Notes under the pieces: generated by a model
Databases searched by the model: none
What the model saw: the letters and a program-made list of their open reading frames with translations, nothing else
What the model was told of the DNA's origin: nothing
Program-made: the position numbers and the translations under genes
In this document: one piece after another, positions 25,410 to 36,832 of the stretch
Numbering within the stretch: the stretch's first letter is position 1
Layout: every line of letters begins with the position of its first letter
NCBI GenBank assembly: GCA_039925145.1
Contig: JBDSZL010000033.1
Span: 1 to 49,272, forward strand
DNA: 49,272 nucleotides
Origin: JBDSZL01 sp039925145
GTDB lineage: Bacteria > Acidobacteriota > Vicinamibacteria > Vicinamibacterales > SCN-69-37
Direction: 5' to 3'

Positions 25410-26843
25410 CTAACGGCGGGCCGAGAGCAGTGTGCGCGAGACGTTGAGCTGGCGCACCTTGCGGTAGAGGTTCGTCCGCTGGATGCCGAGGGCCTTGGCC
25501 GCCTCGCCCACGCGGCCATGATGGCGCAGCAGCACGGCGCTGATGCACTCGCGCTCGAAGCGCGCCTTGGCTTCGCGCAGCGACAGGCTGGTGTCGATTC
25601 GCGCTGCCATTCCATCCAGCCGCGCATATTCGAGGACGTCTTCGAGCTGGATGATATTGGCGCGCACCGACCGCACGAGCGCCTCGAGCACCCCCCGCAG
25701 TTCAGAAGCATTGCCTGGCCAGGGCAGCGCAGCCAGGAGCGCCAGCGCCGACCGGCTCAGCACTTTCACCGGCACCTGCTGCTCTTCGCAGAGGCGTCTC
25801 ACGAAGGCCACGACGAGCAGCGGAATGTCCTCGCGCCGGGCGCGCAGCGACGGCATGTCGATGCGGATGCCGCACAGCCGGTCTGCCAGGTCGCGCCGCA
25901 GACGCCCATCCGCGACAGCCCCCTCCACGTCGCCGTCGATGGACGCGATTGCGCGGACGTCGAGTTCGACCACACCGCGGCGGTCTGGCAGCGCGGCTTC
26001 GCGGTCGCGCAGCAACCGCGCGAGCCGCGCCTGCACGCGCGCCGGCGCATCGAGCAAGTTCGGGAGGAAGAGCGTGCCGCCTGTCGCGCGATACATCGCG
26101 CTGTCGGCCGTGAGTCGTTCGGCGGCCGCACGCGGCGCGCCCGCGTCCCGTCCGTCCGACCCGGCACCGAACAAGTGCGCTTCCAATTCGTGCGGTGAGG
26201 TCGTGGCGCAGTCAGCCACCACGAACAACGGCTCGGCGGCACCGCCGAGCGCGTGGATGGTGTGTGCAACCAGCCGACGGCCGGTCGCCCGTTCTCCCGA
26301 CACACAGACGTTCTGCCGAGAGCGCGCGGCCGTGCGCATTTGATCCAGCACCTGGCGCATCACGTCCGACTGCGTGACCAGTGCGTCGGGCGGCGACCCG
26401 GCCGCCAGTGCAGGCAGTTGCTCCGCATTGCCGCGATCCCGCGCATTGGCGATGAGCAGCGCGATGTCCTGGCTTTCGAACGGCCATGGCAGCAAATCGG
26501 TGACGCCCGCGTGGAGCGCCTCGGCCGCAATGGCCGGGTTGGCGGGATCCACGACGCCCACCAGCGCCACGGTGGCATGACGCGATCGGATGAGCCGAAG
26601 CGCCGTCAGCGCCGCACGGTCGTGGGCGAGATCGACGATGACGAGTGCAAAGCGACGTTCGGTCAACAGCCGGAGGGCTTCGGCGATGTCCTGCCCGACC
26701 ACCACGGCCGTGCCGAGGCGGGCCAGCCGTTCAGCGACGGCGAAGCGCTGACGGGCACTCGGTTGCACGTAGAGCACCTGCGGCGAGCCGGCAGACTCCT
26801 GCGCGACCGTCGGCGGCGGTGCGGCAACCGCCGCCACGTTCAT
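25410..26843 (-). CDS. Degenerate NtrC-family regulator (no GAFTGA, broken Walker motifs) with intact Fis-type DNA-binding domain
   Basis: The 477-residue protein has the three-domain layout of sigma-54 activators. Residues 22-135 form a receiver-like domain with Asp71 kept, but the acidic pair is replaced by QP and the conserved Lys by Trp120. Residues 155-350 form an AAA-like domain. Walker A is GERATGRR (183-190, no Lys), Walker B is TLFLPN (DE replaced by PN), and the GAFTGA loop is absent (LFGAGSDGRDAGAP). Residues 430-468 are a canonical Fis helix-turn-helix (GRVGEAAKALGIQRTNLYRK). It should bind DNA but not hydrolyse ATP or drive sigma-54. The ATG overlaps the lipoprotein stop by 4 bases, so the two are coupled. 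Confidence 0.88.
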   Translation of the reverse strand: MNVAAVAAPPPTVAQESAGSPQVLYVQPSARQRFAVAERLARLGTAVVVGQDIAEALRLLTERRFALVIVDLAHDRAALTALRLIRSRHATVALVGVVDPANPAIAAEALHAGVTDLLPWPFESQDIALLIANARDRGNAEQLPALAAGSPPDALVTQSDVMRQVLDQMRTAARSRQNVCVSGERATGRRLVAHTIHALGGAAEPLFVVADCATTSPHELEAHLFGAGSDGRDAGAPRAAAERLTADSAMYRATGGTLFLPNLLDAPARVQARLARLLRDREAALPDRRGVVELDVRAIASIDGDVEGAVADGRLRRDLADRLCGIRIDMPSLRARREDIPLLVVAFVRRLCEEQQVPVKVLSRSALALLAALPWPGNASELRGVLEALVRSVRANIIQLEDVLEYARLDGMAARIDTSLSLREAKARFERECISAVLLRHHGRVGEAAKALGIQRTNLYRKVRQLNVSRTLLSARR

Positions 26844-27478
26844 CGCGTGCCTCCGCGGCCCGCAGGCGGATCGACGGGCGCAGACTCCGGCACGAGGACG
26901 AACGTGCCGTCACCATCGGCATCGGCTTCCACCCGCGTCACCCCGCCAGCCTCGGCATACGTCAGCCGACGGTCCGCGAAGCCTTTGCCCGTCAGATCCA
27001 GGTCGACCAGACGCAGCACCCCATGCTCGTAACGTTCCCACTTGTCGGGCCGGCCGTCGCCGTCGGTGTCCTCCTCGACGCGGGCAATCTCGCCGGCCAC
27101 GTAGGTCTCGCGGCGGGTAATCGCCGGCCCGGCGCCGTTGGCTTCGTCAGCGCGCTCGATCAGCGGCTCCGTGGCCGCGGGTCCGCCGGCCGCTGTCACG
27201 GCACCGGCTCCGTAGTACTCCCAACGGTCGGGGCGGCCATCGCCGTTGCGATCGATTTCGATCCGCTGCAACTGCGAACCGTCCATGAACGCCTTCGTCT
27301 CGGTGCGTCCGTCACCGTCGCGGTCCGACAGAATCTGCTCGAGCCGTCCGCTCGTCTTGTTGTAGATGGGAGTGACGCCGCTCGGCTCCGCCGTGTCACC
27401 GCTGCATCCGCTACACACCAGAGCCAACAGCAGCACACCGGCTGATATCGTCTTACGCACAGGGGATCGCCTCTTCAT
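26840..27478 (-). CDS. Lipoprotein-like protein with calcium-loop (DxDGDG) repeats
   Basis: The 212-residue protein starts with a basic and then hydrophobic signal sequence ending VCSGC, so Cys25 could be lipidated; the lipobox is imperfect. The mature part contains repeats of about 30-35 residues with acidic turn loops: DRDGDGRTET (52), DRNGDGRPDRWEYY (76), DTDGDGRPDKWERY (137), a degenerate DLTGKGFADR (161) and DADGDG (186). Such loops bind calcium in EF-hand-like and thrombospondin type 3 repeats. It is probably exported and calcium-responsive or structural; function unknown. It lies between the NusG paralogue and the NtrC-like regulator and overlaps the latter. Confidence 0.78.
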   Translation of the reverse strand: MKRRSPVRKTISAGVLLLALVCSGCSGDTAEPSGVTPIYNKTSGRLEQILSDRDGDGRTETKAFMDGSQLQRIEIDRNGDGRPDRWEYYGAGAVTAAGGPAATEPLIERADEANGAGPAITRRETYVAGEIARVEEDTDGDGRPDKWERYEHGVLRLVDLDLTGKGFADRRLTYAEAGGVTRVEADADGDGTFVLVPESAPVDPPAGRGGTR

Positions 27479-27547
27479 GGTCTTTGTGGGGAGAGGTGCA
27501 GATGAAGCTTCGCCCTCTCACTTACAGGAAGTGCTGAAAACAACGGG

Positions 27548-27574
27548 AAATTAGCTCGACGGACAGCCGGTCAA
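27548..27574 (-). promoter_or_regulatory. Weak possible promoter before the calcium-repeat protein
   Basis: On the minus strand TTGACC (27574-27569) is followed after 15 bases by TAATTT (27553-27548). The spacing is short and the -10 is poor, so this is a low-confidence candidate. It lies about 70 bases before the ATG at 27478. Read-through from the NusG-paralogue gene could serve instead. Confidence 0.25.
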
Positions 27575-27610
27575 TCCGCGCCTAACGGACGCGATCCCGC
27601 CGGTCGTGCA

Positions 27611-27633
27611 CCGATGTGCCAGAGGCACACCGG
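27611..27633 (-). terminator. Hairpin after the NusG-paralogue gene
   Basis: TGTGCC and GGCACA flank a three-base loop and are extended by CCG/CGG across one mismatch. The hairpin begins 16 bases after the stop of the NusG-paralogue gene. It has no T-run, so it is a pause, a processing site or an operator rather than a clear intrinsic terminator. A TGGCAC and a downstream TGCA here mimic a sigma-54 site, but with spacing one base short. Confidence 0.4.
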
Positions 27634-27648
27634 GTCTTTCAGCGCGGT

Positions 27649-28221
27649 CTAGTACCGGCGCACATCGCCGGCGTCGACCTCGATCATCACGCCCTGGCCG
27701 ATGAGGCCCACCGACACGATGAGTCGCGCGTGCGCTCCCTTACGGACGAGACGTCCGACCACGCCGCGCAGGGGGCCACGCACCACCTCGACTGCCTCGC
27801 CCTCCTGAACGAACGGGCAGGGATCGAATTTCAGATCGCTTTCGACCAGCGTGCGAACGCCTTCGATTTCACGATCCGGGATCACCGCCGGACGACCCTC
27901 GGACGACAGCAGCGACACAACCCCGGTGCAGAGCCTGACGGCAAGCGAATCGGCGGGATCGATCCGGACGAAGCAATAGCCTGGAAAGAGGGGCCGTTCA
28001 ATCTGCTTACGGCGGTCCTTCCAATGGCTCCACCGCGTGATGGTCGGCAGGAACGACTCGATGCCCTTGGCGACGAGTTGCTGCTGCACGACGGCTTCGT
28101 GTCGAGACCGCGTCCAGACCGCGAGCCAGACCGGGCTGACCGGCGCCACGACGCCGGCGCCGACGGCCTCGGGAGAGAGAGTGCGTACTTCGAGAGCGAC
28201 GGCAGAACTGGGGGATGCCAC
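27649..28221 (-). CDS. Specialised NusG paralogue, UpxY/RfaH/LoaP type
   Basis: The 190-residue protein has an N-terminal NGN domain, beginning WLAVWTRSRHEAVVQQQL with RPLFPGYCFVRID as its core. A C-terminal KOW segment follows (EGEAVEVVRGPLRGVVGRLV). Unlike housekeeping NusG it stands alone at the head of a long polysaccharide operon, the usual setting for UpxY, RfaH and LoaP. These bind paused RNA polymerase and suppress Rho or intrinsic termination across long surface-polysaccharide transcripts. The start is GTG at 28221 with AGAGGG nine bases upstream. It is preceded by a sigma-54 promoter and a leader of about 90 bases. A self-targeting leader element is possible but not identified. Confidence 0.88.
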   Translation of the reverse strand: MASPSSAVALEVRTLSPEAVGAGVVAPVSPVWLAVWTRSRHEAVVQQQLVAKGIESFLPTITRWSHWKDRRKQIERPLFPGYCFVRIDPADSLAVRLCTGVVSLLSSEGRPAVIPDREIEGVRTLVESDLKFDPCPFVQEGEAVEVVRGPLRGVVGRLVRKGAHARLIVSVGLIGQGVMIEVDAGDVRRY

Positions 28222-28323
28222 GTATTTTGGCCCTCTGTATCAATATCGGCACAAGGCCTCGAAAACTTGAACGACGGCCTCCGGGCGGCGCAGGCTTCCA
28301 CCGCGACGCACGTGGGCCGAGGG

Positions 28324-28339
28324 AGCAACGCGTGTGCCA
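28324..28339 (-). promoter_or_regulatory. Sigma-54 (-24/-12) promoter of the polysaccharide locus
   Basis: The minus strand reads TGGCACACGCGTTGCT. TGGCAC and TTGCT are exact matches to the -24 and -12 elements at the correct spacing, with GG and GC ten bases apart. The start of transcription would be near 28313, giving a leader of about 90 bases before the GTG at 28221. An enhancer-binding protein would be required; its binding sites would lie in the roughly 175 bases upstream. Confidence 0.8.
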
Positions 28340-28473
28340 CTCCCCCACCCGACCGGGTGCATTTCGCTCACGGCCGAGAATGCGCTCTAAGTGATTCTGA
28401 TGTCGCGGCTTGGATACACGGGCGCGGCGCGGGGGGCGGCGCAGCTGAAGGCCGCGCACAACCAGGAACACGC

Positions 28474-28502
28474 CGAAACCGTCAGCGTGCATACGGTTTT
28501 CG
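28474..28502 (-). terminator. Hairpin after the TerC-family gene
   Basis: On the minus strand CGAAAACCGT pairs with ACGGTTTCG through nine pairs and one bulged A, with a 10-base loop. It begins 14 bases after the stop of the TerC-family gene. No long T-run follows. It may end that transcript or insulate the sigma-54 promoter region that follows. The rest of the 295-base gap between the TerC and NusG-like genes shows no further clear feature besides the -24/-12 site. Confidence 0.4.
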
Positions 28503-28516
28503 CCGTAACTGTAGGT

Positions 28517-29197
28517 CTAGGCCTGCGCGTCGTCGGCCTCATCGGCATCCGCGCTGTCCGCCGACGGATGACGCCGCGCGTACAGATAGGAGAGGCCGAA
28601 GATCACGGCGATGAGGCCCAGCGAGAGAGGCTTGGGCACCTCCCAGCTCAACCATCCCATGTCATGGGCGTACTCGGCGCCAAGCTTCAGGGCCACCCAC
28701 CCGATGATGACGAACGCGCCGTCGACGAGCGCCGGGTAGCGTCGGATGAGCCGGATCATCTGCCCGGCGACCAGCCGCATCATGACAATGCCGAGCAGCC
28801 CGCCGGCGATCACGACCCAGAGCTTGGGCGACAGAGCGACCGCCACGAGAATCGAGTCCACCGAAAACGCGAGATCGACAAGTTCGACCCGCACCACCGT
28901 CGCCCAGAACGCCGACAGCCCGAAAGCGGGGCGCGCGGGCGGCACAGCACGTTGGTCCCCCGAGTTGCGGGTCGCAAAATGTGCGTAGGTCAGGTAGCCG
29001 AGGTAGAGACCGCCGCCCAGCTTGATCCAGGCGGCGCGCATCAGGAACGAGGCCAGGAAGACCGCGCCGATGCGGAAGCCAAAGGCGCCGATCATCCCAT
29101 ACCGGAGCGCGCGTCCCTGTGAGCCGCGCGGCAGCCCGAGCACGAGCAACGCGAGGACCAGTGCGTTATCGGCGCTGAGCAGTCCCTCGAGCAGCAC
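28517..29197 (-). CDS. TerC-family integral membrane protein
   Basis: This is a 226-residue membrane protein of the TerC/YkoY family, associated with metal (manganese) export or tellurite resistance. It has about seven transmembrane helices. The family motif EGLLSADNALVLALLVLGLP and, in the second half, ELVDLAFSVDSILVAVAL carry the conserved intramembrane Asp residues. The GTG at 29197 is the first normal start, but it leaves the first helix short. In-frame residues DFHYADLLTIGLLV upstream match the family, up to a TAG at 29245. It is divergent from hspR, with about 160 bases between. Substrate unknown. Confidence 0.85.
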   Translation of the reverse strand: MLLEGLLSADNALVLALLVLGLPRGSQGRALRYGMIGAFGFRIGAVFLASFLMRAAWIKLGGGLYLGYLTYAHFATRNSGDQRAVPPARPAFGLSAFWATVVRVELVDLAFSVDSILVAVALSPKLWVVIAGGLLGIVMMRLVAGQMIRLIRRYPALVDGAFVIIGWVALKLGAEYAHDMGWLSWEVPKPLSLGLIAVIFGLSYLYARRHPSADSADADEADDAQA

Positions 29198-29318
29198 GAG
29201 TAGCCCGATGGTCAGCAGGTCGGCGTAGTGAAAGTCGATGAGCTACTCCCAGCCACTCAGTATGTGAGAACCGGCGCCAGGCTGTCACGGGATCCAGGCC
29301 GAGGACCGGTCGCCATCA

Positions 29319-29347
29319 TTGATATGAGTCGTGTCAACTGATACACT
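29319..29347 (+). promoter_or_regulatory. Strong sigma-70 promoter of the hspR operon
   Basis: TTGATA (29319-29324) and TACACT (29342-29347) are separated by exactly 17 bases. The -10 ends 11 bases before the hspR ATG, so the transcript would be leaderless or nearly so. That agrees with the lack of a Shine-Dalgarno site before hspR. Confidence 0.75.
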
Positions 29348-29353
29348 CGACTC
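29326..29353. promoter_or_regulatory. Inverted repeat over the hspR promoter, candidate HspR operator
   Basis: GAGTCG (29326-29331) and CGACTC (29348-29353) form an inverted repeat that covers the spacer and -10 region. The half sites resemble the GAGT/ACTC core of HAIR elements bound by HspR, but the spacing is wider than the classic seven-base gap. Autorepression by HspR is the natural reading. Confidence 0.5.
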
Positions 29354-29358
29354 GTGGC

Positions 29359-29712
29359 ATGAAGAAGCACCCCGACCTGTATCTCATCAGCATGGCCGCG
29401 GAACTCCTGGACATGCATCCGCAGACGCTCCGCAAGTACGAAAGACTAGGGCTGGTACGGCCGCTCCGGACACTCGGCAGCATGCGGGTGTACACGCAAC
29501 AGGAGCTCGACCGTCTCAAGCTGATCAAGACGCTGGTCGACGAGGCGGGAATCAACCTGGCGGGCGTCCAACGGCTGCTGTCGATCGCCGAGGTAGCCGA
29601 GCGGCTGCGTCCGCTGGTCAACGAGCGGGCCCGCAGGCCGTCGTCTGCCGTGACACACCGCAGACTGAGCGCCGAGCTGGACGCGCTCTTTCGGCTGCTG
29701 GGAATGGAATGA
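29359..29712 (+). CDS. hspR: Heat-shock repressor HspR, MerR family
   Basis: The 117-residue MerR-type protein has an N-terminal winged helix (LISMAAELLDMHPQTLRKYE, then RLGLVRPLR). The core segment GINLAGVQRLL is a hallmark of HspR. HspR represses chaperone operons by binding HAIR inverted repeats and, in actinobacteria, is helped by DnaK. Here it heads an operon with a DnaJ-type protein, clpB and ftsH, and an inverted repeat overlaps its own promoter. There is no Shine-Dalgarno site before the ATG, in keeping with a leaderless message. The C-terminal tail is basic and ends LFRLLGME. Confidence 0.9.
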   Translation: MKKHPDLYLISMAAELLDMHPQTLRKYERLGLVRPLRTLGSMRVYTQQELDRLKLIKTLVDEAGINLAGVQRLLSIAEVAERLRPLVNERARRPSSAVTHRRLSAELDALFRLLGME

Positions 29713-29736
29713 AACGTCGGGACAGGACCCGTCACT

Positions 29737-30714
29737 ATGGAGTTCAAGGACTACTACGCCGCGCTCGGGCTGACCAAGAACGCGACCGACGCGGAAATCA
29801 AGCGCGCATTCCGGAAGCTCGCGCGACAGCACCACCCCGACTTGAACCCCGGCGATAAGAAGGCCGAAGGCCGATTCAAGGACATCAACGAAGCCAACGA
29901 AGTGCTCAGCGATCCGGAGAAGCGGCGCAAGTACGACGAGCTCGGCGCCAACTGGCGCGCCTACGAACAGGGAGGGGCACCGGCCGGCGGTCCGGCGGGC
30001 TGGGCCGGACCATTCGGCGGAGCCGGTGGTGCGCGCTCTCGGCCCATGACGGCCGAAGAGATTCAGGAGATGTTCGGCGGAGGCGGCGGCGACGACGGCT
30101 CGTTTGATTTCTTTCACACCTTCTTCGGCGGCGAGGCGGCTCAGGACGGCGCCCGCAGCCGGCGCGCAGGACGCCCCGCCAAGGGGCGCGATGTCGAGCA
30201 TCCCATCGATCTCACGCTCGACGAGGCCTTTGCCGGCACCTCGCGTCGCATCGCGATGACGCGCGAGGGGCAGGAGCGGACGATCGAAGTTCGCATTCCG
30301 GCCGGCGTCAAGGACGGCGCGCGTGTGAGGGCGGCCGGCGAAGGGGGCCAGGGAGGCCGCGGGGGGCAGGCCGGAGACCTCTACCTCACCGTGCGCGTGT
30401 TGCCCCATCGGCAGTTCGAGCGGCGCGGCCAGGACCTGTACCTGCGAATCCCGGTTCAGGTGACCACGGCCGTTCTGGGTGGCGAGGTCAGCGTGCCGAC
30501 GATTGAAGGCGCATCGGTGCGGTTGAAGGTGCCCGAGCTTACAGCGCAAGGCCGGACGTTCCGGTTACGGGGCCACGGCATGCCTAGTGTCGGGAAGCCG
30601 GCTGAGCGCGGCGATTTGTACGCCACAGTCGACATTCAGATTCCCGACGCCCTCTCGGAGCCCGAGCGGACGCACTACCAGGGCTTGAAGACAATCGCGG
30701 ATCAAAAGCACTAA
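29737..30714 (+). CDS. cbpA: DnaJ-family co-chaperone, CbpA-like (no zinc finger)
   Basis: The 325-residue type II J-protein stimulates DnaK ATPase and delivers clients. The J domain occupies residues 1-70 with the essential His33-Pro34-Asp35. A Gly-rich linker follows (about 85-130), then two beta-sandwich substrate domains (HPIDLTLDEAFAGTSRRIAM, then QDLYLRIPVQVTTAVLGGEV). No CxxCxGxG repeats are present, so it is CbpA-like rather than a classical DnaJ. It starts 24 bases after hspR and is 16 to 22 bases from clpB, so they are probably cotranscribed. dnaK and grpE are not in the window. Confidence 0.9.
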   Translation: MEFKDYYAALGLTKNATDAEIKRAFRKLARQHHPDLNPGDKKAEGRFKDINEANEVLSDPEKRRKYDELGANWRAYEQGGAPAGGPAGWAGPFGGAGGARSRPMTAEEIQEMFGGGGGDDGSFDFFHTFFGGEAAQDGARSRRAGRPAKGRDVEHPIDLTLDEAFAGTSRRIAMTREGQERTIEVRIPAGVKDGARVRAAGEGGQGGRGGQAGDLYLTVRVLPHRQFERRGQDLYLRIPVQVTTAVLGGEVSVPTIEGASVRLKVPELTAQGRTFRLRGHGMPSVGKPAERGDLYATVDIQIPDALSEPERTHYQGLKTIADQKH

Positions 30715-30736
30715 TTCTCACGAAGAGGGCGTGATC

Positions 30737-33379
<2,643 letters not shown>

Positions 33380-35263
33380 ATGCCTTCAGACGCGAACCCT
33401 CGTCAGCCCCATCGCCGCGGCCCGTTCGGACGCCCGGTCTCTCCGATCTGGTTTGCCGCCGGGCTCTTTGCCCTGCTCCTCATCGCCAACGTCGTCTCGA
33501 CCCTCTTCCACCAGGGCGAAGATCTGGACTACTCGCAGTTCAAGACGTTGCTCGCACAAGGACGGGTGTCCGAAGCCCTGCTGAGCAAGGACACGCTGCG
33601 CGGCAAATACCAGGACGGAGAGAACAGCCAGAAGACCTTCACGACGGTCCGCGTGGAGGACCCGAAGCTGCTCGAGCAACTCGAGGCGCAGAAAGTTCAG
33701 TTCTCCGGCGAGATCCAGAGCGCATGGGTCACCGAGCTGGTGAGCTGGATCTTTCCAATTCTCCTCATCATCGGCCTGTGGACGTTCTTCTTCAGACGCA
33801 TGGGCGGCGCTGAAGGCGGCATCATGTCGTTTGCGCGCAGCCGGGCGAAGATCTACGTCGAAGACGGCGTCAAGGTGAGTTTCTCGGACGTCGCGGGCGT
33901 CGACGAGGCGGCAGGCGAGCTGCGCGAAATCGTCGAGTTCCTGAAGACACCGGCCAAGTACACGTCCATCGGCGGACGCATTCCGAAGGGCGTGCTGCTC
34001 GTCGGGCCTCCGGGCACGGGCAAGACCCTGCTGGCGCGAGCGGTTGCCGGCGAAGCCAAGGTCCCCTATTTCAGCTTGAGCGGATCAGAGTTCGTCGAGA
34101 TGTTTGTCGGTGTCGGTGCGGCGCGCGTGCGCGATCTCTTCCGACAGGCCGAGGCGAAGGCTCCCTGCATCGTGTTCATCGACGAACTGGATGCCCTTGG
34201 CAAAGCCCGCATGCAGTCGCCCATGGGCGGCCATGAGGAGCGCGAACAAACCTTGAACCAGTTACTGGCGGAAATGGACGGCTTCGACTCGAAGAAGGGC
34301 GTCATTATCATGGCCGCCACGAACCGGCCCGAGGTGCTCGACCCCGCGCTGTTGCGGCCGGGACGCTTCGATCGTCAGGTGCTCGTCGACAAGCCAGACG
34401 TCAAGGGGCGCGAAGCCATCCTGCGGCTGCACGCGAAGGGCGTTACCCTCGGCGAGTCCGTGCACTTCGAGCGCATCGCGATTCGCACCGCCGGCTTCTC
34501 TGGCGCCGACCTGGCGAACCTGGTGAACGAAGCGGCGCTGCTCGCGGCCCGCCGCGACAAAACGGCTGTCGATCGCCACGACTTCGAGGAAGCGATCGAT
34601 CGACTCGTCGCCGGGCTCGAGAAGAAACGCGCGATGAGTCCCCGCATGCGTCGCATCATCGCGTATCACGAAGTCGGCCACGCCATCGTCGGTTCCGTGC
34701 TGCCCGGCATGGATCCCGTTCACAAGGTCTCCATCGTCGGGCGGGGCTTCGGCGCGCTGGGATACACGATGCACCTGCCGACCGAAGATCGCTACCTCCG
34801 GACGAAGGCTGAACTGGAGCACGAGCTGGCGGTGCTCCTGGGCGGCCGGACGGCCGAGATGATTGTGTTTGGCGAGATGTCGACAGGCGATCACAACGAC
34901 CTGTTGCGCGCGACCGATATCGCGCGATCGATGGTGACCGAGCTCGGCATGAGCGAAGCGGTCGGACCGGTGAACCACGAGGGGCGGCGCCGGAGCACGT
35001 TCCTCGACACGCCCTTTATCCCCGAGCGCGGTCTCTATGCGGAGGACACCGCACGGGTGATCGATGCGGAGGTGAGGCGGTTCATCGGGACTGCCGAAGC
35101 CAGCGCGCTCCGGATCTTGACGGAGAACCGCGTGGCCCTCGATGCGGTGGCGGACTATCTGCTGGACAAGGAAGTGATTGAAGGCGACGAGCTCCGCGGT
35201 CTGCTCAAATCGAACGGCACGCAACCGGTGGCGCCCACATCCCAGGATCCGGCCAGCGCCTAG
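33380..35263 (+). CDS. ftsH: ATP-dependent zinc metalloprotease FtsH
   Basis: This is a 627-residue membrane AAA protease for damaged or unassembled membrane proteins and short-lived regulators. Two N-terminal transmembrane helices (about 24-40 and 116-136) flank a small periplasmic domain. The AAA domain has Walker A GPPGTGKT at 209-216, the pore motif FVEMFVGVGA and Walker B CIVFIDELDAL. The protease zinc site is HEVGH at 430-434. Its ATG directly abuts the clpB TAA, so the two are coupled within the heat-shock operon. The Walker B and protease residues are intact. Confidence 0.96.
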   Translation: MPSDANPRQPHRRGPFGRPVSPIWFAAGLFALLLIANVVSTLFHQGEDLDYSQFKTLLAQGRVSEALLSKDTLRGKYQDGENSQKTFTTVRVEDPKLLEQLEAQKVQFSGEIQSAWVTELVSWIFPILLIIGLWTFFFRRMGGAEGGIMSFARSRAKIYVEDGVKVSFSDVAGVDEAAGELREIVEFLKTPAKYTSIGGRIPKGVLLVGPPGTGKTLLARAVAGEAKVPYFSLSGSEFVEMFVGVGAARVRDLFRQAEAKAPCIVFIDELDALGKARMQSPMGGHEEREQTLNQLLAEMDGFDSKKGVIIMAATNRPEVLDPALLRPGRFDRQVLVDKPDVKGREAILRLHAKGVTLGESVHFERIAIRTAGFSGADLANLVNEAALLAARRDKTAVDRHDFEEAIDRLVAGLEKKRAMSPRMRRIIAYHEVGHAIVGSVLPGMDPVHKVSIVGRGFGALGYTMHLPTEDRYLRTKAELEHELAVLLGGRTAEMIVFGEMSTGDHNDLLRATDIARSMVTELGMSEAVGPVNHEGRRRSTFLDTPFIPERGLYAEDTARVIDAEVRRFIGTAEASALRILTENRVALDAVADYLLDKEVIEGDELRGLLKSNGTQPVAPTSQDPASA

Positions 35264-35291
35264 CTCGATTCCCCAGACGAGTCTGCGCCTG

Positions 35292-35312
35292 CGCTCGCGG
35301 CATGGCCGAGCG
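35292..35312. terminator. Hairpin between convergent ftsH and rho
   Basis: CGCT-CGGC and GCCG-AGCG pair around an ATG loop with a two-base bulge, in the 66-base gap between the ends of ftsH and rho. There is no T-run on either strand, so it could act as a bidirectional block only weakly or with Rho. Confidence 0.35.
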
Positions 35313-35329
35313 CGGCGCGTCGTCGCGCA

Positions 35330-36730
<1,401 letters not shown>

Positions 36731-36823
36731 AGCGGTTGGAACGGGACAAGTTGGGGTTAGGTTCTGGGAAATGTTACGGGAGGCACGGCGCACGACGGGC
36801 CGCGCTGTTGGACAGACACGCAG

Positions 36824-36832
36824 ACTATAGCA
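36824..36832 (-). promoter_or_regulatory. Extended -10 promoter of rho
   Basis: On the minus strand TGC-TATAGT is an extended -10 element (TGn plus five of six TATAAT positions). The expected start is near 36817, leaving an 87-base leader before the rho ATG, a size compatible with rho autoregulation. No good -35 is found at 17 bases; a TTGACT is too far upstream at 23. Confidence 0.55.

Noticed and set aside
25410..26843. Reading the NtrC-like gene as a normal sigma-54 activator for the nearby -24/-12 promoter
   Set aside because: Walker A Lys, Walker B DE and the GAFTGA loop are all missing, so it cannot be expected to remodel sigma-54 holoenzyme.
27608..27626. TGGCAC-N5-TGCA on the minus strand upstream of the calcium-repeat protein, resembling a sigma-54 site
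   Set aside because: The GC lies one base too close to GG; spacing is strict. The TGGCAC is also one arm of a hairpin.
28222..28516. A cyclic-di-GMP or other known riboswitch in the leader and upstream region of the NusG-paralogue gene
   Set aside because: Some conserved-looking fragments are present, but the ordered helices and the invariant residues of known aptamers could not be traced.
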